Position numbers and translations under genes: made by a program. Positions 9,661 through 17,984 of a stretch of DNA of 64,000 nt are shown here, in pieces. How positions within the stretch are numbered: the first letter of the stretch is position 1; every line of letters begins with the position of its first letter. The notes beneath the pieces were generated by a model. The model saw only the letters and a list, made by a program, of their open reading frames with translations, did no database searches and was not told where the DNA came from. The DNA is from Salibaculum griseiflavum (lineage in GTDB: Bacteria > Pseudomonadota > Alphaproteobacteria > Rhodobacterales > Rhodobacteraceae): NCBI RefSeq assembly GCF_003129565.1, contig NZ_QETF01000005.1, positions 140,793-204,792 on the forward strand, written 5' to 3'.

Positions 9661-10160
9661 TGCCGGTCTCAAGCGACATCGTCCGGACCTACAGGGGCCC
9701 GCGCCGCGTGGTGCGGGACCTTCTGTCCATGGGCCAGCGCGAGGATCGGGCGATCATGTGGCTGATGTTCGGCTGCCTGATCGTCTTCATCTCGCGCCTG
9801 CCGGCGCTGCAACGCGAGGCGGTGATGGCGGAGGGGGATTTCACCCGCGATGCCGCCTATGCCTTTTTCGGGCTGATGATGCTGGCCCCGCTACTGTTTT
9901 ACGCTCTGGCCTTCGTGGGGCGGGGGATTGCCTACCTCCTGCGCGGGCGGCCCTCGGGCTATGGATCGCGTGTCGCGTTGTTCTGGGCCTGGCTGGCCGC
10001 GACCCCGGTGGCGCTGTTCTATGGGTTGCTTGTGGGGTTGAACGGGCCGGACGCCCCGGCCACGCAGGCGATTGGCGGGATATGGCTGCTGGTCTGGCTG
10101 CTGTTCTGGGTATTCGGCCTGATCGAGGCCTCGAAGGGGGCAGACCATGCCGATCCGTAA
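9660..10160 (+). CDS. YIP1-like multi-pass membrane protein (first of two)
   Basis: 166 residues with about four hydrophobic segments (near 35-50, 68-90, 104-125 and 138-155), RRVVRDLLSMGQREDRA at the cytosolic N-terminus and a charged tail. It resembles the YIP1-family membrane proteins found next to sufD/sufS in Rhodobacteraceae; the family assignment rests on layout and composition and I cannot verify it by alignment. Start overlaps the sufD stop (TGATG) and its 3' end overlaps the next gene by 14 bp. A role in anchoring or supplying the SUF machinery is speculation. Confidence 0.75.
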   Translation: MPVSSDIVRTYRGPRRVVRDLLSMGQREDRAIMWLMFGCLIVFISRLPALQREAVMAEGDFTRDAAYAFFGLMMLAPLLFYALAFVGRGIAYLLRGRPSGYGSRVALFWAWLAATPVALFYGLLVGLNGPDAPATQAIGGIWLLVWLLFWVFGLIEASKGADHADP

Positions 10161-10773
10161 TTCCGACCTGTGGGCACTGGCCCGGTTGACCGTCGAAAAA
10201 CCGGTTGAGGCAGGGGAGCGGATCCGCGCCCTGGACCTGCCGCGCAATATCGGATGGATGGTGCTGATCCTGGCCGGTGTGGCCTCGGCGGTGCTGACGG
10301 GGCTGTCGGACCTTCTCGTGCCGCCGCAGCCGGTGACGCTGGAGTCAGGCGAGGTCATGACGCCGCCGCGCATGTCGCCGCTGCTCTGGGGGATCGTCTC
10401 CGTGGCCAGCGCGGCCTTGCTGACCGCAGCGCTGTGGCGCATCGGCGGTATGATGGGGGGGCAGGCGGGCTTTACCCTGATGCTGAACCTGATGGCGTGG
10501 CTGCAACTGTTCATGGTGCTGGTGCTTGCCTTGCAGGTTCTGTTGATCCTGCTGGCCCCGCCGCTGTCCTTTCTTGCCATGCTCGCCGGGCTGGTCATCT
10601 CGTTCCGAGCCATGGCGCATTTCGTGAACCTTGCTCATGGGTTCGACAGCCTCGGTCGGTCGACCGGGGTCATCGTGCTGTCATTCCTCGCCATTTCCTT
10701 CGCGCTGGTGCTGTTCCTGATGATCTTCGGGATCGGGGCCGGCGGTATTGCCCCTTCAGGAGCCCCCCAATGA
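10147..10773 (+). CDS. YIP1-like multi-pass membrane protein (second of two)
   Basis: 208 residues with about five hydrophobic segments and a Met/Leu-rich middle (LMLNLMAWLQLFMVLVLAL). The N-terminal LWALARLTVEKPVEAGERIRAL before the first membrane segment is typical of bacterial YIP1-domain proteins. It overlaps the preceding membrane gene by 14 bp and sufS by 4 bp (ATGA), so it belongs to the translated block sufC-sufD-x-x-sufS. No catalytic residues are apparent. Confidence 0.78.
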   Translation: MPIRNSDLWALARLTVEKPVEAGERIRALDLPRNIGWMVLILAGVASAVLTGLSDLLVPPQPVTLESGEVMTPPRMSPLLWGIVSVASAALLTAALWRIGGMMGGQAGFTLMLNLMAWLQLFMVLVLALQVLLILLAPPLSFLAMLAGLVISFRAMAHFVNLAHGFDSLGRSTGVIVLSFLAISFALVLFLMIFGIGAGGIAPSGAPQ

Positions 10774-11993
10774 CCTTCGATATCGTCAAGGTGCGCGCCG
10801 ATTTTCCGATCCTGACGCGCGAGGTGAACGGCAAGCCGCTGGTCTATCTCGACAACGGCGCCAGCGCGCAGAAGCCGCAGGTCGTCATAGATGCGATCAC
10901 CCAGGCCTACTCCCACGAGTATTCCAACGTGCATCGGGGGCTGCACTATCTCAGCAACCTCGCGACCGAGAAATACGAGGCCGTGCGTGGCACCATCGCG
11001 CGATTCCTCGGTGTTTCGGATGAACGCCAGATCGTCATGAATTCCGGCACCACCGAGGGCATCAACACGGTGGCCTATGGCTGGGCCATGCCGCGGATGG
11101 AAGCGGGCGACGAGATCATCCTGTCGGTCATGGAACACCATGCCAATATCGTGCCTTGGCATTTCCTGCGCGAACGGTTGGGGGTGAAACTCGTCTGGGT
11201 CGACGTGGATGCCAATGGCGATCTCGACCCCGACAAGGTGTTGGGGGCCATCACCGACCGAACCAGGCTGATCGCGGTCACGCATCTGTCCAATGTTCTG
11301 GGCACGGTGGTGGATGTGAAATCCATCTGCGACGGGGCGCGCGAAAGGGGCGTTCCGGTGCTGGTCGACGGATCGCAGGCCGCCGTTCACATGCCGGTCA
11401 ATGTCGAGGAGATCGGCTGTGATTTCTATGCGATCACCGGGCACAAGCTCTATGGTCCCAGCGGCTCGGGCGCGATCTACATCCATCGCGACCGCATGGC
11501 CGAGATGCAGCCTTTCATGGGCGGCGGCGACATGATCCGCGAGGTCAGCAAGGACGCCGTCACCTACAACGACCCACCGATGAAGTTCGAGGCCGGCACG
11601 CCGGGTATCGTTCAGATGATCGGGCTGGGCGTGGCCTTGGATTACATGATGGGGCTGGGGATGGAGAACATCGCCGCCCACGAGCGTCACTTGCGCGATT
11701 ATGCCCGCGACCGGCTGGACGGCCTCAACTGGCTGAACGTCCAAGGCCGGTCTGTGGGCAAGGCGGCGATCTTTTCCTTCACGCTCGAAGGGGCGGCCCA
11801 TGCCCATGACATCTCCACGATCCTCGACAAGAAGGGGGTGGCAGTTCGGGCGGGCCAGCATTGCACCGGCCCGTTGATGGAGCACCTTGGCTTGGCGGCG
11901 ACCTGCCGGGCGTCCTTCGGACTCTACAACACCACTGAAGAGGTTGATGCCCTGGTCGATGCGCTGGAGCTTTGCCACAAGCTGCTGGCCTGA
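10770..11993 (+). CDS. sufS: Cysteine desulfurase SufS
   Basis: Group II cysteine desulfurase supplying sulfur to SUF, normally with SufE or SufU as acceptor. 407 residues. The start is the ATG at 10770 (MTFDIVKVRADFPIL), which overlaps the previous stop (ATGA) and has CAGGAG upstream; longer frames are artefacts. PLP lysine is Lys226 in AITGHKLYGPSGSG; catalytic cysteine is Cys365 in VRAGQHCTGPLMEHLG. It is the last gene of the operon in this window; no sufA, sufE or sufT follows. Confidence 0.97.
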   Translation: MTFDIVKVRADFPILTREVNGKPLVYLDNGASAQKPQVVIDAITQAYSHEYSNVHRGLHYLSNLATEKYEAVRGTIARFLGVSDERQIVMNSGTTEGINTVAYGWAMPRMEAGDEIILSVMEHHANIVPWHFLRERLGVKLVWVDVDANGDLDPDKVLGAITDRTRLIAVTHLSNVLGTVVDVKSICDGARERGVPVLVDGSQAAVHMPVNVEEIGCDFYAITGHKLYGPSGSGAIYIHRDRMAEMQPFMGGGDMIREVSKDAVTYNDPPMKFEAGTPGIVQMIGLGVALDYMMGLGMENIAAHERHLRDYARDRLDGLNWLNVQGRSVGKAAIFSFTLEGAAHAHDISTILDKKGVAVRAGQHCTGPLMEHLGLAATCRASFGLYNTTEEVDALVDALELCHKLLA

Positions 11994-12011
11994 CGAACGC
12001 CGTGCTGCGGG

Positions 12012-13502
12012 TCAGTCCGTCGCTCCCATCAGCCGGTCAATCGGCGCGAAATCATCGGTCAGGATCAGGTCATCGGCCCCGGTGATTTGCGCGACCATCT
12101 CGTCGGACAGCGCGGCAAAACTGATGGGGTCCGGGCTGCGCGTCTGGAAACCGGGCAGGGGGGTCGGGTCAGAGCCGGCGGCAATCACGAAAACCATGCG
12201 TTGTCCCGGCGCGGGTTGGGCGGCCTCGGTCCAGATCTCGACCACCGGGAAGACCTCCTGCAGGGTGCGCACCACGGCACCCAGAACCTCAAGGCGGTCC
12301 TCGAAATCGATCACGTTCATCAGGTAGCTGCCGCCGGGGGTCAGCCGGCTTTGCACAAGTTCGTAGAACTCGCGGGTGATCAGGTGGGCTGGCACGGCGA
12401 TATCGGTGAAGGCATCGCCTACGATCACGTCATACCGCTCTGGCCGCTTGGCCAAGGCGACGCGGGCATCCATGTGCAGGATTTCTGCCGTTTCTGGATC
12501 GAACCAGAAATCGCGGGCGGCGATGCGCGTCACCTCCGGGTCGATCTCGGCGACGGTGACCGGCCCGCCGCCCCGTGCGGCGATGGCGCGGGGCATGGAA
12601 TAGGTGCCGCCCCCGATCAGGAAGCTGGAATAATCCCGTGTGGTGGCGCGGATCCGCGACAGGCCGTCCAGCATGGCGGCATGGTCGGTGAACATCACCT
12701 GCGGCGCATCCTGCGCGCTCATCCCGTGCACCAGGTGATCCAGCACCATCATCTGCACAGGCTGGTCGGGATCGGCGGACATGTCGACAGATCGAATACA
12801 GAAGTAATCGCTTTCCACATCACAGGGAGAGGGGGCCGCCACCGCCCATCCCGCCAGCCCCAGCGCCAGCACCGAGGCCAGCGCCGCCAGGCCCAGCCGC
12901 GCCTTGCCCCAGCCCAGGCAGAGCAGCGCCGAAAGAACGTAGACGGCGGTGACGACCGCCAGGGTCAGCGCCGACCCTAGCCAGGAAATGAACACGAACC
13001 CCGCCAACAGGGTGCCCGCGATGGCCCCGATGGCCCCGGCGGCGAACAGCGCCCCAAGCGCCTTGCCGCTGTCGCGCCCGGTCTCGACCCCGATCTGGGC
13101 CAGAACGGGCGCTGGCACCCCGGCGAAGAGCGAGGGCAGAAAGAAGACCGCGCCACACAGCACCACGATTGCCCAGACCGGGTGGTCCACACTGCTCATC
13201 ACAGGCCCGGCGATCCAGCGCAGAAGGCTGACGGCCAGCGCCGTGGTCAGCGCCGCCCCGATCAGTGTCCATCCGGTATAGCGCAGCGCGTCCGCGCGCC
13301 CGGCGATCCGCCCGCCCCACCAATGCCCGGCGGAAAACCCGGCCAGCACCACGGCGATGATCGCCGTCCAGGTATAAAGAGACATCCCCACATAGGGGGC
13401 CAACATGCGCCCGGCCACGATCTCGACCACCAAAGAGGCCGCCGAAACCACGACCTGGATCGCCACCAGCACCCAGAGTGGCATATGTCCCCGAATTTCC
13501 AT
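12012..13502 (-). CDS. Fused MFS / spermidine synthase-like membrane protein
   Basis: 496 residues in two parts. Residues about 10-225 are mostly hydrophobic with seven or eight membrane segments; residues about 240-480 form a periplasmic or cytosolic spermidine-synthase-like (Rossmann) domain with LIGGGTYSMPRAIA, a VAEIDPEVTRIA acidic loop and VIVGDAFTDIAVPAHL. Such fusion proteins are common in proteobacteria, but the aminopropyltransferase activity is unproven. A second ATG lies six codons in. It is convergent with sufS (18 bp apart) and reads away from the tRNA gene. Confidence 0.85.
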   Translation of the reverse strand: MEIRGHMPLWVLVAIQVVVSAASLVVEIVAGRMLAPYVGMSLYTWTAIIAVVLAGFSAGHWWGGRIAGRADALRYTGWTLIGAALTTALAVSLLRWIAGPVMSSVDHPVWAIVVLCGAVFFLPSLFAGVPAPVLAQIGVETGRDSGKALGALFAAGAIGAIAGTLLAGFVFISWLGSALTLAVVTAVYVLSALLCLGWGKARLGLAALASVLALGLAGWAVAAPSPCDVESDYFCIRSVDMSADPDQPVQMMVLDHLVHGMSAQDAPQVMFTDHAAMLDGLSRIRATTRDYSSFLIGGGTYSMPRAIAARGGGPVTVAEIDPEVTRIAARDFWFDPETAEILHMDARVALAKRPERYDVIVGDAFTDIAVPAHLITREFYELVQSRLTPGGSYLMNVIDFEDRLEVLGAVVRTLQEVFPVVEIWTEAAQPAPGQRMVFVIAAGSDPTPLPGFQTRSPDPISFAALSDEMVAQITGADDLILTDDFAPIDRLMGATD

Positions 13503-13586
13503 GCCGCCATTTGTGGCGCGGCGTGCGCCAAGGGCAAGCCGAAAGTGGTTGCGCGACCCGGCCGGGCGCGGTAATCGGGCGTCGTT

Positions 13587-13663
<77 letters not shown>

Positions 13664-13960
13664 TTTCAAGACATTGCTTTCACGACATGTGCCCTGGCGT
13701 TTTTTCCGGCGCCTTGCCTTTCGTGCGCTGAGGACCGAGGGCGGAGAGCGGTTCGGGGACTGTGAAGTGGTATCGGTGGCATCGCGAAGCTGCTGAGCAC
13801 GCCTGCGCCCGGAACCGTTGACCCGGTCAAATCAACATCTGGCGGGCCCGCAAGGCATGCCGGAATGTGGCACAACCTAGGCGAAAGTAAGGGTAAAACT
13901 TGACCGCGACTCTCTCCTGATGGACCTTACCTAGGGGAAATTTTTCTTCTTTTTGTCTTT
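13664..13960. other. Gene-free stretch downstream of tRNA-Arg
   Basis: About 300 bp without a credible reading frame. It is less GC-biased than its surroundings at its right end, with a pyrimidine-rich tract at 13941-13960 (TTTTTCTTCTTTTTGTCTTT). No attachment-site duplicate of the tRNA 3' end was seen nearby. Confidence 0.5.
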
Positions 13961-14431
13961 TTGAAAGTGGTTCCAGCCGCTCATACCATGATTTTTTTGT
14001 GGGCGGTCAGGGACCGACCGAATGCAGGCGAGCTTTTGGACAACGCATTTCCGCTGATCCCCGGGCAACAGCGACTCCGGGCGCCGTTCCGGGTCCGGAC
14101 GCGGGATTGCGACCGCTACATCCAGGTCCGCCATGAACGGGCCCCGATACCGGCGCCTCCTGCACCAGAACCAGAGCCAGAACCCGAGCCCGAGCCTGAG
14201 CCTGAGCCCGAAGATCCGACCTTCCCCGGAAGCAGCGGAGATACCGGGCCAAGCGAAGGCAAAGGGGGGGGCGCAAGCCCCGGTCAGGACGGTTGTGGTG
14301 TTAATTGTGGGGACGACATCGAAACCGGCAACGGGAATGGAAACGCCAACGGGAACGGAAATGGAAATGGGAACGGCAACGGCAATGGCCGTGACACCCC
14401 GAACCGTGGTGGCAAGACCGAGGGTGGGTGA
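13961..14431 (+). CDS. Low-complexity hypothetical frame (Glu-Pro and Gly-Asn repeats), possibly a remnant
   Basis: A 156-codon frame opening with TTG and without a ribosome site; the upstream in-frame stop is at 13901-13903. Residues about 68-85 alternate Glu and Pro, and residues about 125-145 alternate Gly and Asn. The repeat codons are in this frame (GAG/CCx, then GGx/AAy), suggesting it was or is translated. Two cysteines lie between the repeats. I do not recognise the N-terminal part. It precedes a truncated CHASE2 gene and may be the C-terminal remnant of a surface or regulatory protein that belonged with it. Confidence 0.4.
   Translation: MKVVPAAHTMIFLWAVRDRPNAGELLDNAFPLIPGQQRLRAPFRVRTRDCDRYIQVRHERAPIPAPPAPEPEPEPEPEPEPEPEDPTFPGSSGDTGPSEGKGGGASPGQDGCGVNCGDDIETGNGNGNANGNGNGNGNGNGNGRDTPNRGGKTEGG
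14332..14388 (+). repeat. Hexanucleotide GGN-AAY repeat tract
   Basis: About nine degenerate units of GGx AAy (for example GGAAATGGAAATGGGAAC) encoding alternating Gly-Asn. A second in-frame tract at 14163-14210 encodes alternating Glu-Pro. Such tracts are prone to length change by slippage. Confidence 0.75.
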
Positions 14432-14556
14432 AACGTCGCCCAGCCAAGGCCTGCCTTTGGATGCGCGCCAGCTGAGGCCCCTGCATGGTCGGCGCCCGTC
14501 TGATGCGATAGGCGTGTGACGCAGCAACCGAGACGCACCGTGGGAAAGGAATAGCG

Positions 14557-14847
14557 ATGCGCAAGTCGGTCCTTTTGCTGGGTTTGTCGCTGGTGATGGC
14601 TCTTGTGGCGATCCGGGCCGCCGATCCGCTGCCGGTGCGGTCGCTGCGTTTGGCCTATTTCGACTACCTTCAGCTGTTGTCCCCGAGGGAATACCAGGAC
14701 CTGCCCGTTCGGGTGGTCGATATCGACGAGGCCTCCTTGTCAGAACTCGGCCAATGGCCGTGGCCGCGCGACCTGTTGGCACAGCTTCTGGACCGGCTTT
14801 CCGAGTATGGGGGTGGGCATATGCGCCGGGCTGGGCCGGTTCTATGA
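14557..14847 (+). pseudogene. Truncated CHASE2-domain sensor (N-terminal fragment, probable former adenylate/guanylate cyclase)
   Basis: The start looks intact: ribosome site GGGAAAGGA, ATG at 14557, a hydrophobic N-terminus (RKSVLLLGLSLVMALVA), then a recognisable CHASE2 opening, LPVRVVDIDEASLSELGQWP, and PWPRDLLAQLLDRLSEYG. CHASE2 normally continues for about 300 residues and is followed by membrane helices and an output domain such as a class III cyclase. Here similarity ends at residue 84 and a stop follows at 14845-14847. No continuation was found in the other frames. Neighbouring remnants of a cyclic-nucleotide-binding protein support a lost cyclic-nucleotide signalling locus. Confidence 0.65.
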
Positions 14848-14899
14848 TCAGATCCCGCAGCGCCGCGCGGATTTCCTCAGGCCGCATGAGGCCTGACCG

Positions 14900-15133
14900 T
14901 CATGCCGAACCCCGTGGGCTGACCTGTGCGGTTGCCGGGTGCTGTGCATTTTCGGAAAGCCGGCAGGTCACTGTGCGCATGATGGCAAGGCCGAAGCTCG
15001 GGTCTTCGAATTGCAGCCGCATGAAGCGCACCTTGTCGATGGTATAGACAACGGTCTTCTCGATGCAGCGGGCTGTTGCGGTTCGGGTCCTGTCATCCGT
15101 GAAGAACGCGATTTCGCCGAGGGTTTCATCGGC
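14900..15133 (-). pseudogene. C-terminal fragment of a cyclic-nucleotide-binding (cNMP) domain protein
   Basis: Reading leftward from 15133, 77 codons without a start codon give a typical second half of a cNMP-binding fold: LGEIAFFTDDRTRTATARC (the GE...R-T-A-T phosphate-binding cassette), then VVYTIDKVRFMRLQFEDPSF and GLAIMRTVTCRLSEN, ending in a stop at 14900-14902. An in-frame TGA immediately precedes the fragment and there is no upstream ATG, so it is a truncated remnant. The missing N-terminal half should lie toward 15134-15208 but only unrelated sequence is there, followed by the P-type ATPase gene. It is too broken to be functional. Confidence 0.7.
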
Positions 15134-15208
15134 CGCTCATATCAAGGGGGGGAACCGAGCGAACGGATAGCGATGCATGGTGCAAGGTTGACCGGAATGC
15201 GGGGGTGG

Positions 15209-17917
15209 TCAGCGCTGGCGAATGGCGAGGCGCATGTGTTTCTCCACCTCGACCAGCGCGAAAAAGACGCCCCCGGTTGCCACGATCAGCATCCCGTCGA
15301 ACAGGGGCACCGGATGGGTGCCGAAGATCGCCTGGAGCGGTGGCAGATAGGTGATGGCGAATTGCGCCGTGGCGATGACCAGGACACAGGCCCAGATAAC
15401 AGGGGTGCCCTTCGCCGCCTGCCAGGTCAGCGACGGTCCGTGCAGGTTGCGGATGAAGAACAGGTAGAAGATTTCCAGAACCACCAGCATGTTCAGCGCC
15501 ATGGTCTGGGCCAGGGCCAGCGGATAGCCGCGGTCAATCGCATAGCTGTAGATTCCGAACACGGCGACAAGGAACAGCGCCGAAACCAGCACCACCTGCC
15601 AGACCAGCCGACCCGACAGCAACGGCGCATCACGCGGGCGCGGCGGGCGGCGCATGGTGCCCGGTTCCGTCGGTTCGAATGCAAGTGCCAACCCCAGTGT
15701 TCCGGCGGTGATCAGGTTGATCCAGAGGATCTGCACCGCCGTGACCGGAAGCGCCATGCCCAGCAGCAGCGCCAGGATGATCGTTGCGGCCTCGCCGAAA
15801 CTGGTGGGCAGGGTCCAACTGATCACCTTCTTGATGTTGTCATAGACCGTGCGCCCTTCGCGGACCGCTGCTGCGATCGAGGCAAAATTGTCATCCGCCA
15901 GCACCAGGGCCGCCGCCTCTTTCGCCGCCGTGCTGCCTTTGCGGCCCATGGCGATGCCCGCATCCGCGCGCTTGAGGGCCGGGGCGTCGTTGACGCCGTC
16001 GCCGGTCATGGCCACGGTCAGCCCGCGTGACTGCAGCGCTGTCACGAGCCGCAGCTTGTGCGCCGGAGAGGTGCGTGCAAACACGTCTGTCTGCGCGGCC
16101 GCCTCGACCAGCGCGGCGTCATCCATCAGGGCCAGTTCAGCCCCGGTCAGAACCGTTTCGGCATTGCGCAGGCCGATCTGTCCGGCGATGGCGCGGGCGG
16201 TTTCCGCGTGATCGCCCGTGATCATTTTCACCCGGATCCCGGCCGCATGGCATTCGGCGACGGCACTGATCGCCTCGGGGCGGGGTGGGTCGATCAACCC
16301 GACCAGACCCAACAGGGTCAGCTTCCCCTTCAGCGAATTCTGATGCAGCGAATGGTCGTGACCGGGGGCCTCGGCCTGCGCCAGCGCGATGACCCTTTGC
16401 CCCCCCGCGGCCAATGCTTCGACCTCTCTGTGCCAGGCCGGGCTGTCAAGCGGTTCGGTGCCGCCATGGGCCGAGAATTGATCGGCACAGAGCGACAGAA
16501 CGGCCTCGGGTGCGCCCTTCACCAAAACCGCCTGTTCTCCTTGCGGGGCCTCGACCAGAACGGCCATGAACCGATGAAGCGCGTCGAAGGGGATCGCGTC
16601 ACGCCGGGTCCATCCGGGGAAAGGGTCATTGCCGTCGCCGGTGATCCTGCCGGCCAGCGCCAGCAAAGCGCCTTCCATGGGGTCGCCCGCGACCTGCCAG
16701 CCGGCGGTCTGGTCACGTTGCAACTCGGCGTCGTTGCACAAGGCGGCAACGCGGGCACAGTCGGCCACCAGGTCGCGAGGCGCCCGCGCGTCCGGACCGG
16801 CGGTTTGCCGGATCTCGCCGACGGGCGCATAGCCCTCGCCCGTAACGGTGTAATGCGCCCCGGCGAGCGCCAGCGACGTGGCATTCATCTCGTTGCGGGT
16901 CAGGGTGCCGGTCTTGTCGGTGCAGATCACCGACACCGATCCCAGGGTCTCGATGGCTGGAAGCCGGCGCACGATGGCGTTGCGCCGGGCCATGGCCTGC
17001 ACGCCCACCGCGAGGGTGATCGTCAACACCGCCGGCAGGCCCTCGGGAATGGCCGCAACGGACAGGCCGACAACGGCCATGAAGAGGTCGGAAAAACCCA
17101 TATGGCCGACGAAGTATCCGTAGGCCAGCAGCGTGGCAGCGACGATGAGGATGAACAGCGTAAGCCATCGGGCGAAACGGTCCATCTGCTCGACCAGCGG
17201 CGTGGTGAGCGGTTCGACGGTGGACAACATGCCGCTGATCCGGCCGATCTGGGTCTCGGCGCCCGTGGCCGCGACGACACCGCGCCCGGTCCCGGCGGCG
17301 ACCAGCGTTCCGGAGAACAGCATGCCGACCCGGTCGCCCAATGCGGCATCCTGGGCCACCGCGTCGGTCCCCTTGTCAACGGGTGCAGATTCGCCGGTCA
17401 GGATCGCTTCTTCGGCGCGCAAGCCATGGGCCTGGATCAGCCGCATATCGGCGGGCACGCGATCCCCGGCCTCGACCAGCACGATGTCGCCCGGTACCAG
17501 TTCGGCGGCATCGACGCTCTGGCGGCGGCCGTCGCGCAGCACGGCAGCGGCAGGGGCCAGCATGTCGCGGATTGCGGCCATGGCCTGCTCGGCGCGACCC
17601 TCCTGAATATATCCGATCACCGCGTTGACGAGGACCACCGCCAGGATCACCCCGGTATCGACCCAGTGCTGCAAGGCGGCGGTCACCACAGCCGACCCGA
17701 TCAGCACGTAGATCAGGACATTGTGGAAATGTGCGAGAAAGCGCAGCAGCGGGTTGCGCCGAGCGGGCTGGGGCAGGCGGTTGGGGCCGTGTTGTTCGAG
17801 GCGGCGGGCGGCCTCGTTCGCGCTCAGGCCCTCGCGGTGTGCCGCCAAAGCCTTCAGCGCGCCCGCACCGGTCAGGGTATGAGGGGCGCGTGGTGCAGTC
17901 TCCTGGCTGTCGGTCAT
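15209..17917 (-). CDS. Cation-transporting P-type ATPase (P2-like)
   Basis: 902-residue pump with the order N-terminal cation-ATPase domain, M1-M2, actuator domain (TGES at 174-177), M3-M4 (VAAIPEGLPAV, 288-298), phosphorylation site ICTDKTGTLT with Asp334, nucleotide domain (VLVKGAPEAVL), hinge TGDGVNDAPALKRAD, and M5-M10. The M4 PEGL motif and length fit the Ca2+/Na+-type P2 family. However the M6 motif reads WINLITAGTLGLALAFEP, without the Asp that follows NxxT in true SERCA-like Ca2+ pumps, so the transported ion is uncertain. Single gene, 67 bp after a CorC-like gene on the same strand. Confidence 0.92.
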   Translation of the reverse strand: MTDSQETAPRAPHTLTGAGALKALAAHREGLSANEAARRLEQHGPNRLPQPARRNPLLRFLAHFHNVLIYVLIGSAVVTAALQHWVDTGVILAVVLVNAVIGYIQEGRAEQAMAAIRDMLAPAAAVLRDGRRQSVDAAELVPGDIVLVEAGDRVPADMRLIQAHGLRAEEAILTGESAPVDKGTDAVAQDAALGDRVGMLFSGTLVAAGTGRGVVAATGAETQIGRISGMLSTVEPLTTPLVEQMDRFARWLTLFILIVAATLLAYGYFVGHMGFSDLFMAVVGLSVAAIPEGLPAVLTITLAVGVQAMARRNAIVRRLPAIETLGSVSVICTDKTGTLTRNEMNATSLALAGAHYTVTGEGYAPVGEIRQTAGPDARAPRDLVADCARVAALCNDAELQRDQTAGWQVAGDPMEGALLALAGRITGDGNDPFPGWTRRDAIPFDALHRFMAVLVEAPQGEQAVLVKGAPEAVLSLCADQFSAHGGTEPLDSPAWHREVEALAAGGQRVIALAQAEAPGHDHSLHQNSLKGKLTLLGLVGLIDPPRPEAISAVAECHAAGIRVKMITGDHAETARAIAGQIGLRNAETVLTGAELALMDDAALVEAAAQTDVFARTSPAHKLRLVTALQSRGLTVAMTGDGVNDAPALKRADAGIAMGRKGSTAAKEAAALVLADDNFASIAAAVREGRTVYDNIKKVISWTLPTSFGEAATIILALLLGMALPVTAVQILWINLITAGTLGLALAFEPTEPGTMRRPPRPRDAPLLSGRLVWQVVLVSALFLVAVFGIYSYAIDRGYPLALAQTMALNMLVVLEIFYLFFIRNLHGPSLTWQAAKGTPVIWACVLVIATAQFAITYLPPLQAIFGTHPVPLFDGMLIVATGGVFFALVEVEKHMRLAIRQR

Positions 17918-17984
17918 GGGCTGCCTCGCATGGTGGGTGCTCGCGTCACTATAGCAGCCGCCGGGGTCGCGCGGATGATCCGTG

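Noticed and set aside
14332..14388. Regular repeat considered as CRISPR or minisatellite
   Set aside because: Units are six bases, in frame and contiguous without spacers; it encodes alternating Gly-Asn.
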